Assembly: GCA_950295325.1 (NCBI GenBank)
Contig: OX485806.1
Span: 30,010,001-30,070,000, forward strand
Origin: Polytrichum commune
Taxonomy: Eukaryota > Streptophyta > Polytrichopsida > Polytrichales > Polytrichaceae
Direction: 5' to 3'
DNA length: 60,000 bases
A program made the position numbers and the translations under genes. The notes under the pieces are model-generated. The model was not told where the DNA came from, made no database searches, and saw only the letters and a program-made list of their open reading frames with translations. How positions within the stretch are numbered: position 1 is the first letter of the stretch; each line of letters opens with the position of its first letter. Shown here piece after piece: positions 12,383 to 23,290 of the stretch.

Positions 12383-12755
12383 CACTAAATATGGTATTTA
12401 GTGTCACCAATCCTAATTGTCTTGCTCAATACTAATTGTAAACCTCGGTGTAGTGTTACCAACACTAAATGTCAACCCAACATTATTTGTCATTCCTTGT
12501 AATTTCTTTGGGGGGATTGTAGATTTACTATGTTGCAATTACTATCACTTACCAAGTGATTTTTCATCCAAATTTCAATCATCCATGACAATATTTCATC
12601 ACAAGTTGTTGACGAGAGAAGGTAGGGTTTTGGCCACTGGATGAACTCATCCATCGTCCATGACAACATTTGCTCACTTATTCATAAGCAGTGTCATCCA
12701 GAAAGTTACCATAGGGACATTAAATAACATGTGACACTGAATATCATATTTAGTG
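12383..12755 (+). mobile_element. CACTAAAT-family MITE, copy B
   Basis: Bounded by TA at both ends. The left end reads CACTAAATATGGTATTTAGTG and the right end closes with ATATCATATTTAGTG. The interior is the same as copy A in the same orientation, 373 bp in total. This is the best complete reference copy in the window. Confidence 0.8.
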
Positions 12756-13160
12756 TAGTTATAGATGAACCGATTGAGTCGAGTAATAACCGGTTGATAT
12801 TCAAGACTCCAGGAAAATTACTTTTTACTTTAGAGGAATTAGAGGAATATACCTCAAAATAATAAAGAAAATCCGAAATATATCAACATGTAACCGGTTG
12901 GACTTGGAAACACTAGGATCTCGACCCATTACCGTATGCCCAAAAATCTCCCCAAACATTGACTCCAGCTCGGGTGCTTATCAAGGTGATAATCCTTCAA
13001 TATTTTTAGGAAGAAAAAAATATTTAAAATAAAAAAAACCAAGGTAGTAGGTGTGGATGAAGTTGGATGGAAACCCGATCCTTGCTTTCATCTCCCCATG
13101 CACGAATGAAGGGGTCCGAGTGAAGGCAAACAAAATTGACAAGGTCCAACTTCCACTTAA

Positions 13161-13522
13161 GGGCCGGTTCACACTATGGCCAAACTTCGAGAGGAGAAGT
13201 GTTTCGACCAATGAAAATGCAGAAATGTCCAAAGTCCATCCTCTCGGCCTTCACACTAGAGGCCGAAGTCCAAAGGACGTCACCTCCAAAAGAGCCTAGG
13301 TGGCGGCACTTTTAGGAAGATATGGCGCCAAGAGTTCAGCCTCTCGAGCCAAGTTTGGGTTGAGCAAAATGCTCGACCCAAACTTCCGTCGAGAGGCCGA
13401 ACATTTTTAGCTGTGGATTATTTTAATATACTTTTTCAACCCAAAGGCTTCTCCTCTCGACATAGTTTGGTCTAGAAAAGTGACGCTTCTCCTCTCGACT
13501 TGGGCATAGTGTGAACCGGCCC
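13161..13522. mobile_element. PIF/Harbinger-like MITE with central hairpin
   Basis: Inverted ends start GGGCCGGTTCACACTATG and GGGCCGGTTCACACTATGCC; TAA flanks both ends (13158-13160, 13523-13525). An internal palindrome around AAGTTTGGGT...ACCCAAACTT near 13350-13385 would fold into a strong stem. No transposase frame. It inserted next to a dispersed repeat also present near 10.5 kb. Confidence 0.8.
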
Positions 13523-14046
13523 TAAGCTTAAGGTAGATGTGTCTAATTCGGTTACTTATTTTATTCGGACACATGTATTTGAGTGATGTGTGGTTTGGTG
13601 CGGCTCCAAGAACGGATACCAAAAAGACATCATGTGTTTAAAAAAGATTGAATTGCTTGTTCAAAATATGAGAAACATCAAGGTTCAATAGTCAACGCAC
13701 TTGGGGGGAGGGGGTGCTACCTATTGTATATGACCATTTAATGTGCACGAGGATCTTGAAATTTGATTGCGAATAAGTTATTCGATATGTGAGCTCCAAA
13801 ATCTATGAGGAAAGTGGTCTCGATTCGGATCCCGAAACCATCTCGTACTACCTAATCACATGTTTGATATCATAGTTGGAATGGAAAAGAAAAGAAAATA
13901 AACGAAACGTTCAAGACCCATCGACCTTATTATGATGTGATTGTTCTAGTGCACAAACTTCAACTTAGGGGCTCTTAACACCATGGACCATGAAGTCGTC
14001 CCAAAGCTTTGTAAAATCTGTGATAGAAGTTAGATTCAACACTAAA

Positions 14047-14047
<1 letters not shown>
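13523..14047. other. Intergenic, no gene seen
   Basis: No recognisable frame. A sequence resembling one half of the later palindrome (TTCGGATCCCGAA) lies near 13824, but it is not symmetrical enough to call. Confidence 0.35.

Positions 14048-14097
<50 letters not shown>
14048..14097. repeat. Microsatellite (CT)n(CA)n
   Basis: A run of CT dinucleotides passes directly into a run of CA dinucleotides of about 32 bases. Confidence 0.95.
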
Positions 14098-14101
<4 letters not shown>

Positions 14102-14310
14102 TTCATACAACCTTTCAGCATGTGTATGCATATTTTGGAAGTTTCAAATGTGGATGTGTATGAATCTCCATGTCCATTTTTTGAGATCTTGTGTCAAGTG
14201 TATGTTAATGTAACAAATTATTGAAAATTTGAAATTTTCTCTAAATTCTCTTGAATTCTCTGTAAACATTTATATCAAGGGAATGGATGTTTAATTTCTA
14301 AGTGGCACCT

Positions 14311-15000
14311 CAGAAATTTGTCCTCCCACATCAACTCAATAATTATGGATTTTTTTAGATTGGTTATGCAACCTTATGGGCAAGGGGGATCGAATATCAT
14401 TTTGAAACTGGCATCTCGGATCCGAGATGCCACTTTAAAAAATATATTGATCCCCCTTCCCAGAAAATTTCATAACTAATGCCCGAAAATTCCAAACAAA
14501 TCTAAAAAAATTGCAAAAAAATTCCAAAAATTGTGTTCATACAATATATCAATAGTTTCGGATTGTGTGATTTTTTTGGATTTTTTTTGGATTTGTTTGA
14601 AATTTCTTCGAATTGTTTGTAAATGTTTATGGGAGGTAGATGTTTTATTTTTATTTTTTAATATGGCATCTCGGATCCGAGATGCCCCTTTCAAAAGGAC
14701 AAATGATCTCCCTTGCCCGGAAAGTTTCATAGTTTGTTCAAAACAATCCCACAAAAATTTTAGAAATTTGTTCTCCCACATTAGCTCAATAATTATGGAT
14801 TTTTTAAAAATTGGTTATGAAACCTTATGGGCAAGGGGGATCGATTATCATTTTGAAACTAGCATCTCGGATCCGAGATGCCACTTTAAAAAATATATTG
14901 ATCCCCCCTTCCCAAATTTTTTTGTAAGGAATGCCTGAAAATTCCAAAAAAATCTAAAAAATTCACAAATTTGTGTTCACACAATATATCAATAGTTTTA
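14311..15000. repeat. Repeat units carrying a 20-bp perfect palindrome
   Basis: A unit of about 235 bp is present twice in direct orientation (about 14311-14545 and 14763-15000) with a related middle segment. Each of the three segments contains the perfect palindrome GCATCTCGGATCCGAGATGC (14411-14430, 14666-14685, 14862-14881), and the flanking bases extend the symmetry imperfectly to about 40 bp. The 14-bp core recurs upstream of the right-hand ParB-like gene. These copies lie 1.7-2.1 kb upstream of the first recognised exon of the left gene. Confidence 0.85.
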
Positions 15001-16500
15001 GGGTTTTATATAAGTGTTTGAGTGTGAGAGTGAATATGTGTGTGTGAGTGTTAGTGTGTATGAGTGTGTGAGTGTGAGGGAGTATGTGAAAGTATGAATG
15101 AGAATGTGTTTGAGAGTGTATATGACAATGTATGTGTGAGAATATGAGAGTGTGAATGAGAAAATGTGACAATGTGTGTGTTAGTGTAAGAATGTGTATG
15201 TGGGTAGGAGTGAGAGTGTAGTTGTGAGTGTGAGAATGAAAGTGTAAGTGTGGATATGAGAGACAAGCCAACAGTGAGGAACTTAGAGTATGGAACCCAA
15301 TATTTGCAATATTAGGGTTTACCATAAATGTGTGAGGGAATAAATGAGAATGTGTGTATGAGTATGAGAGTGCTAGTGTAGATATAAGAGATAAATCAAA
15401 AGCGAGGAACTTGGAGTATGCAACCCGATGTCTTCACCAAATCCAATGACAAAGGTATGTTTATATATTTGTGTGAATGGAAATGTGTGTGTGTGTGTGT
15501 GTGATTATATGTGTGAGTGTAATGATAAGAGTGTTAGTGTGGACATGAGAAATAATTCAAAGGTTAGGGTTTGGAATGTGTAACCTAATGTCTTCACCAA
15601 ATGCATTGACAAAGGTATCTGTGTATATTTGTATGAATGAAAATGTGTGTGTGTGTGTGTGTGTGTGTGAATATATATGTGAGTGTAATGATAAGAGTGT
15701 TAGTGTGGATATGAGAAATAATCCAAATGTTAGGGTTTGGAATGTGTAACCTAATGTCTTCACCAAATGCATTGACAAAGTTATGTGTGTATATTTGTAT
15801 AAATGAAAATGCGTGTGTGTGTATGTGTGAAAATATGTGTGTGTGTGTTGAAAATGTGTGTTTATGTGAGAGAGTGTGAATGCGAATATGTATATGAATA
15901 TAAGTAAAAATGTGTATGTGAGTGAGAATATATGTGTGAGTGTAAGAATAAGAGTGTTAATGTGGATATAAGAGATTATACAAAAATTAAGAACTTGGAG
16001 TGTGTAACCCAATATCTTCACCAAATCCATTGACAAAGGTGTGTGTGTGTGTGTGCGAGAAAGCGTAAATGAAAATGTGTGTGCATATTTATATATGTGT
16101 GAGTATGAGAGTATAAGTGTGTAAGATTGTAAATGTGAGTGTGAGTAATAATATGTGTGTATGTATTATATTGTATATGTATGAGAGTGTATGTGAATAT
16201 GAATGTTAATGTGTGTGTGATATGTATGTATGTGCATGTTTAGGTAAGTGTGGATGTGAGTGTGAGTGATAATATGTATGTGTGTATGTATGAGATTGTA
16301 TATGTATGAGAGAATATATGTGAATGTGAGTAATAGTGTGTGTGAATATGTATGTATGTGCATGTTTAGTTAAGTGTGAGTGTAAGTGATAATATGTGTA
16401 TGTGTGTGGTTTGTGTGTATGTGAGTGTCTATGTGTGAGCGTGTATATATGAAATGAGAATGTGTGTGCATAAATGTGTGAGATTATAAATGAGAATGCA
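15001..16500. repeat. GT-rich satellite with ~160-bp units
   Basis: Degenerate TG/GA-rich DNA. Within it a longer unit containing TCTTCACCAAATGCATTGAC recurs at 15431, 15591, 15757 and 16015, each followed by an expanded (TG)n tract. The long minus-strand frames here, full of His-Thr repeats, are translations of the satellite and not genes. Confidence 0.85.
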
Positions 16501-16537
16501 TATGTTATTAATAACTTGCAATTGTTTTTGAATTCAG

Positions 16538-19500
16538 GATTGTAGTGCCAGTGATCACGATGATGATGATATAAATGTTGAATTGTTGGAGGATGCTGAA
16601 AAAAATGTCAATGGGATGCAAAGACCATAAAAAACCGACTTCAATTTTGTGATTAGCAACTTGCGTATTGAACCATCAGGGAAGTCTAGGATTTCCATTC
16701 CTATATGTCATTTGGTTTCATTGGTTGTTGTTCGACATGTGCTTGAGGTTGACGTGCAATTATTGGAGAGTGAATTCATCAATGGCTACAGAGAAGGCGA
16801 TAGGGTTCTCTATGTATCAGTTTATGATCAAAAGGGCAATCAATTTGAATTGAATGGTGAAGTGGAATGTAGTTAGTTTTTGCTCTCACTTAAATAACCC
16901 AAAACCCAGGGTACAGACTCTCAAGGAAGGCTTAACTAGTGTCTATTACAGGCATTTGTCACTTCATAGTTCAGTAATTAGACCAAAGAGTTTGCTATAT
17001 TCACTCTAGAACATGACTGGTATGTCTTTCACTCTCTTTCTCTCTCTTGATTTCCTCTCACTGTGTCTCATTCAGTAGGGTATGTGTGTCAGTCTCAGTA
17101 GTAACCATCTCGCCATGAGATTTGAGTAGAACAATAGTCTTTCGAGAACAATAGTCTTTGAGTATCACAATTGTCTTTGGTAACCATTGGCCAATGCATC
17201 TTCAATTCAAGGCAATTCCTTTATTACTTGGTCAATGTTAATTCCAATACAAAACAATTGTTTATTCCTTATCTCCAGATTTAATCATTACTCACAACTT
17301 ATGCAATTAACCATAATCAATCAGGCTATAGTCTTGGTCGCCCTGCACAACCTACAACAACAACAACCAAGGTAACACACAAGACAATAGTTGATAGGAT
17401 TAAATCGCATTCCATACTCAAAGATTTCTCCTCGTGACTAATTACCAATTAAAACTTAATTAAGATGAGATTGAGTTATGCCTAGATAGCATTTATGAAC
17501 CAAAGTTAATTCAATCCCTCTTACAATCCAATTGAAATTAGGTTAACTTATGCCTAGGTCTTCATTATACTCCAAAGTTAATCCTATCCGACTTAATCTT
17601 GACAACCCTCACAACTTTCTCTAATCAACCGATCAGAAATGATTTCTCATCACCTCGGTTGATTGAGTTTCTCTCTTACTCACAATCTCCATTATTTTCA
17701 ATTACAACACTAACAGCCTAAAGGTAGGATTTCACTATAATCTCTTATGGCTGAACTATAATCATTTTATCATAACACCTCTCACAAGCCTCAACCCTAA
17801 TAATTAATTTGATTCACACAATGGTCTGACTCTTGACCATTCGGCTTCCTGTCATCCTACAGTAACACTATAGTCAATAGTTTCCTTCTTGGACTGACCC
17901 TTGACTGTTAGCATTCACTCTTCCTCACAAGTACATCTCTCTCTCTCTCAGAGTTACCCGACTATAGTTTCACTATATTCTTCTCTTAGGAAGTTTTGCA
18001 CAATAGGTACTTATCTCTCAAAGCACTCGCTTTCCTGCCACAAACACTGACTCTCTCAATTACTCCTCTCCTATTCCTAAGTTCCCTCTTTGGACTGCTC
18101 GACACTGTTCCAGGGCTTCACTCAGGATATAGTTACACGAGGTTAACTTTCACTTTACAATAATTCTCTCTAACATTTCCCTCTTTCTCGCAACTCTTCT
18201 ATTTGGTTGAATCTTTCTGTTCTTACTCACATTCTCATTTCTGAAATCACACTCTTCTTGCTCTCGGCACTGACGCTCATCCGATCCCATTCTCACTTTC
18301 TGATTATCTCCGTGTTCAATTGCTCACTTAACTCCCATTACTTACACTCAGGCTATGTGTAATTACATGACTCGCCTCTTTACTCATTCAATTTCCCTTA
18401 CACTTTACTTCCTTCTTCCCAATTCCAGTAACACACATCCTCTCACCACACATTCAATTGTTATGTCTCACAATTTCCTTAATTCCCTCACAATCAGGTT
18501 CGTACTTTCATCACTCCGCTCTTACACAATATCAATCAAAATCTCTCTGCACCACATCTCTCTTACAAACATCGAAGATAGTTTTCCACACAGTCGATAG
18601 TTCGACCACTTCTCCATTATAACTCAAAGTTGAAATTAACAATAAGCTTCACAATAAACAGTGTCCTGCAATCACTGCAGTGATCACTGATTTTACTTTG
18701 AAGATAGTTTAACTATGATCCTCGCCCGAGTACGGTGCTGAGGGAGACAAGACTATCGTTTATGCTCAATGCGCTCAAAAATTATCTAAGAAATGTCTGC
18801 CTTCTTCTCCCGCGCCAGCCCTCTTACGGGAGCGGGGAGACGATGGTAGTTACTGTAACTACCTTTTCTGCCTATAGTTCAACTATTTTCATCGATTGGG
18901 ATGAACTTCATCCTACTTCTTCTCTCTAGCCTATGGTTGAACTATTTTGCCAAAAAATGTGGCTTACATGGAAGCAACTTGGAATGTTCATTGGCGTGCA
19001 GCTAATGCCTCATTTGAAGAAAAACGTAATGTTGATGATAACTATGTCAGTTTGCGAAACAAAATTTTTTTGTTTGGGAAAGAAATCATCGTGTGACTAC
19101 ATGGCGACGGCATATAGAGCATTTTCATGTAGAGGATCCAGAATGGCATTATGCAGTTGATTGCATATGCTTGAATGCATTTGGCAATGTTGGAGTTCTT
19201 TTTGAAGCAATGCATGATGTGAACAGGTATAAAATTCATATCTATTTTTTTACAACTTGTTTTGGTCTTTGAATTTTTTAATTTTAACTAACATTTTTTT
19301 TTCCTTAGATCCACTGAAAGTGACAATGTGAAGATCAATCTTGTCCACAAACTTCATCGCATTCGTCATTTTGGTCTTCTACCTCTTGAGGATTTCAAAT
19401 CATTGATTTCAGCTACTGATTACAGAAAGAGTGAGAAAAAGAAGGCTAATTCGACTTGGTACGCTTTAACAATTGATACCTTTGCGGGATTTTTGTACAA

Positions 19501-22500
19501 GGTCCAATTTCGAACCCCCATTTCATTTTTGTATGTTTGTTTTCATATTTATTTTGAAAGTTAAGGACTCATTATGTATTTGTGCATGCAGCGTGAAGTT
19601 GTTGTGGCTATTGACGAGGCATATAGAATTTATAATGAGACTATGCCTTCCGTGGAAAGGTCAGAATAAGGATTGGGAGAGGTAATATCAAAGACACATA
19701 TAAAAATTATCAAAAGTATCAGAACCAGAGAATTTGAGAAATTGCTCGCAGTTGCAGATCCAAGAAACGGAATGGAATTTTTGGAGGACGTAAATTTTAA
19801 TTTTAATTTATATTGTTTTTCATTATGAGTTATTATTAATAATATTTGCACACTTGATTTCTAGCATGTTTGAATATTACATACTTAAATTTTTGCAAAT
19901 TTGATTCTTGGTTGTTGTAATCGTAGATTGTAACATACTTATTGTTTGCATACTTGTATTTTGTATGTTTGATTTCATACATACATAAATTTTTGGATAC
20001 TTTATTTTCTTATGTGCTTAATTTTTTGCATACTTACATCTTTGATTCTTAGATACTTGAATTTATTTGTACTTGAGTTCTTGTATAATTAAATATTTGA
20101 TTTCTCTATACTTTCATTATTTCATACATTAATCTTGTAAATTTCATACATATTCATCATTTGAATATTTATCCAGGTTAATACCCATTGAAGCTCCAAT
20201 CTAGAACCGGATATGACATTGGATAAGTTGCAAAAAATTGCTACATCACATACAAGATGCGGTGGTTGAGGTGGTGGAATTCTAGCCCAATGTTGCGTGC
20301 AGCTAATCATTTCCCACCTTCTCCAGCAAAGAAGAAAATTTTGGATTCATTTCTTGCTCGAGCATCTCTGTGGGCTCAAGTATTTCATAATAATTCAATT
20401 TAATGTCATATATAGATGCTTAATTACTTAATGTGATTTTTATTTTCATATATTGATTTTATATATCTTTGTATTTTCTTCATTGTATAGTTGGAAGAGG
20501 AGGTTGTAAAAGAATTCAAGAATATTGAGAAAGAGTTGGGTAAAGTGCACTGGAAGAATGATATATTGAAGGCCTCTGATTATGTCGAGAAATGACGTAT
20601 TATGCTTTGGGATAAAACATTCTTCACTTTAATACGTGCAGTACCTCCATTTTCTAAAGGCACCAAGCTTTTGGACTTTTCTTTCGGAGAGATAGCTATG
20701 AAAAGAATTTTATATAGGTAATTTGAATTTTAATACTGCATTTAAATTGTTAAATATCTTCATTATAATTTTTTTAGTTGCAATGCAAAAACTAAGTATG
20801 TGTGATTGTTCAATACAAGTACATGCGAAGGGACTTGCTCACAAAGAAAACAATAGAATTTCTCTCTTTGTCTGTATTCTTAAATGCTTGGGTAGACAAA
20901 CCCACAAAAATTACATTTACACTCCCGCACAATTGAAACTTTGGGATTTTCATGTTTTCCAAAAATATCCTTAGTTTGTGAATTATTCTGCTGCTTTTTA
21001 CACAACATAAGAAGAGGTTGAGCGTAAGGCTGTGATCGGAAGTACACCCCTTGATGCATTGCTAGATACAATTGAAACCAATAATGTTGATTTCCAACCC
21101 ATGCATGATAATATGATTACACAAACCGGAAAATGTAAAAGGGGTAAGAAAGTTGAACATCCACCTACACCTCCAAACCTAACCACCAATGATGCAACAA
21201 GTATATCTACACCTATCGACGTAGAGAATACTTTCTTCTTCTCGCAACAAGTCTCGATTGTGGTTGAACAACCTGCAAGGCCTTCTTCATCGTTGGTTCA
21301 AATGTTGTTAGAAAATATCTCTATCCTAGGATTGATATCAACTCCCTCACATCCTTTATTATCGAAGATTCACGACTTTGTAAAGCAAGTGAGCATCTAC
21401 ATCTTTTTTTTGATAATTTATTAATTATATTTAATTGTTAGTTTGTTATCCTCACATAAAATTATTATCATTTTTCCTAATGTTGTTTTATTGTCTACGA
21501 GTGCAGTTTAATGATGTGCGTATAACACAAATTTCAAACGATATATGCCCGCACAAAGGATTCGACTTGTTGATCGCAGATTTGTCTGAAGGACGACCCG
21601 CGCCCTTGTCTCACCATCTACTATTCCAGAATGGAATAAACACGATAGTGATGAAATAGAAGCAATATTTTAGTTTGCATTTCATTTTCTTTACGATGAT
21701 ACACACATTGTCTTATTCGTGTCAGAATCCAAAAATGTTCGACTTGATGTTCGAACATTTGCAGCAACTTACGAATTTAATTTCATTAGAAATTGGTGGG
21801 GTATCAATTCCATGCATCTATGCTCGGGTGTGGATGCATCTGCAAAGGTATGTGTAGTTGATTATTATTTCAAATTTTTTATATGAAAGCATTAATGTTG
21901 GCGTGAGAAATACTTGTATACTAATATCCATAATGTTGTTGGTTTTGTAGTCAAAGAGATTTCACATATTTTTGTACCGCCGAGCCAAAAAAGGTAACAT
22001 GGCCATTTTATTTAACAAGAATGAAGTCCTCATCAAAGAAGGTGTTAGTGTCAAGGATAATGATATTATCTTCAACTACACATCAGAGAAGGACCAATTG
22101 ATGGATGGTTCAGTGCCGTGGCGGGGTGCTCAAGAAAAACATCGAGACATACATCAAATGTTTATCGAATCATTAACAAAGCCTGGCGGAGTAGTTGTGT
22201 GTGTAACTGCATCAACAGGTTTATCTCTTAACTATAACACAATTATGTGCATTTGTTCAAATTAATTTTAGAGTCTAATATATTGAAATCTATTTCAATG
22301 GTGTTTGCAGGTGTTTCTGTTTATGCGTGTTTGAACAGTGGTCGACACCTTGTTGCATATGAAGCAGACTCCCGAATCTTTAATACCATTCTCGCTCCAC
22401 TTCGTGCATTGTCCGCTCAACTATCTAGAGTGCTAACACCAACACAATCCATAGTCATGGAGGATGATGAAGAACCTGTCAGAAAAGTGGCTAGGAAAAC

Positions 22501-22789
22501 TCGTTTGAGTACGTGAGTTTCTCCTTGGATTTTCTTTTAATATTTTCATTTTTTTATTGGCATTTCTTTATCATTTCTCACTCATATGATAATTGGTGTT
22601 TGCAGTGCAAAGTTGATGGAGTCATTGGACTCCCCTTCGAAAGTAATGGCGCTTCCTGTATATGCAGAGGCTATTGCTATTGCACAGGCATCCATGTCCA
22701 CACCCATACCTCGTACGAGAACAAGGAGGTTTTCGTCACAAATGAAGAATTTTTTCCTCCTAGAGGCAACAGAAGACCGTAGTATATGA
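16538..22789 (+). pseudogene. ParB-like / DNA-methyltransferase-like gene, left copy, decayed
   Basis: Exon-by-exon homologue of the minus-strand gene at 50699-54965. Supported segments: 16538-16876 (first half of ParB-like domain), about 18935-19226 (second half), 19309-19501, 19592-19789, about 20177-20379, 20491-20717, about 20817-20975, about 21011-21388, 21507-21847, 21951-22217, 22311-22512, 22606-22789. Most borders are GT/AG; the one at 19502 is a weak GTCC donor. The ParB GxHR motif reads ERNHR (19078-19092). The methyltransferase part shows a degenerate motif IV (ADLSEG, 21579-21590) and ends with TASTG, an intron in phase 1, then GVSVYACLNSGRHLVAYEAD. Lesions: in-frame stops at 16628, 19667, 20593 and 21671, a missing T in the run at 19065-19071, frameshifts near 20255 and 21630, and a 2-kb interruption after 16876. 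Some single-base lesions could be assembly errors, but the total says pseudogene. Confidence 0.75.
16877..18934. mobile_element. Pyrimidine-rich insertion inside the ParB-like exon
   Basis: The right-hand copy is continuous across this point, so these 2 kb interrupt an exon. The sequence is CT-rich on the plus strand with many CTCTCT tracts and no coding frame of note. Near its right end are a perfect hairpin (GGTAGTTA-CTG-TAACTACC, 18845-18863) and an imperfect CTCCCG...CGGGAG stem. I could not find terminal repeats or a target duplication, so its class is unknown. Its composition resembles 48.4-49.2 kb read on the minus strand. Confidence 0.45.
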
Positions 22790-23218
22790 ATATATTTGTT
22801 TTGGTGTTGTTTTTTAGTTTAGGGTTTGACAATTGGTTTGATTTTGAGAATTTTGAAAAAATTACCAGTTTTGTTGGACCAACGTGGAGATGATTGCAAT
22901 AAATTTGTTTTATTTTCAAAATTCTAAACTAACTTGGTTTTCATGGATTTCAAGTTTTTTGTAAGTGAGATCATTTATCCATTACGGTGCCTCTATTGGC
23001 ATAGCATTTATTTAACAACGTGTTGGCCACTTCTATTGACTTTTGAATTTAAGAAACAACCTAAGCATTTACACATAATCAAACTAATGTAGATTTATAA
23101 AATAAAGACAATTTTTTCCATCCCCCTTTATATTTTCATGGATAGTGTTCATATACTTCATGTCAAAAATCTACGGTTATAGGATACAAGTGTGTGTAAA
23201 ACCAACATCCTTTCCCTC
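22790..23218. other. 3' flank of left ParB-like gene
   Basis: AT-rich sequence directly after the last exon. Presumably 3' UTR and flank of the decayed gene. A polyadenylation signal cannot be singled out. Confidence 0.4.
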
Positions 23219-23290
23219 CTCACCGCTCACATGTCACCGCTCACTGCTCATTGCTCACCGCTCACCACTCACATGATAGCACTCCCCCAC
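23219..23290 (+). repeat. CTCACCG heptamer-like array with conserved edge
   Basis: Irregular repeats of CTCACCG/CTCACTG/CTCATTG end in CTCACATGATAGCACTCC. The right-hand gene has the equivalent array 0.7 kb past its stop codon, in the same orientation relative to the gene (49982-50018, minus strand), and it ends CTCACAAGATAGCATTCC. The shared edge outside the simple repeat indicates common descent or a common functional end. Confidence 0.7.

Noticed and set aside
14963-16363. Long minus-strand frames rich in His-Thr-Leu repeats
   Set aside because: They are direct translations of the GT-rich satellite.
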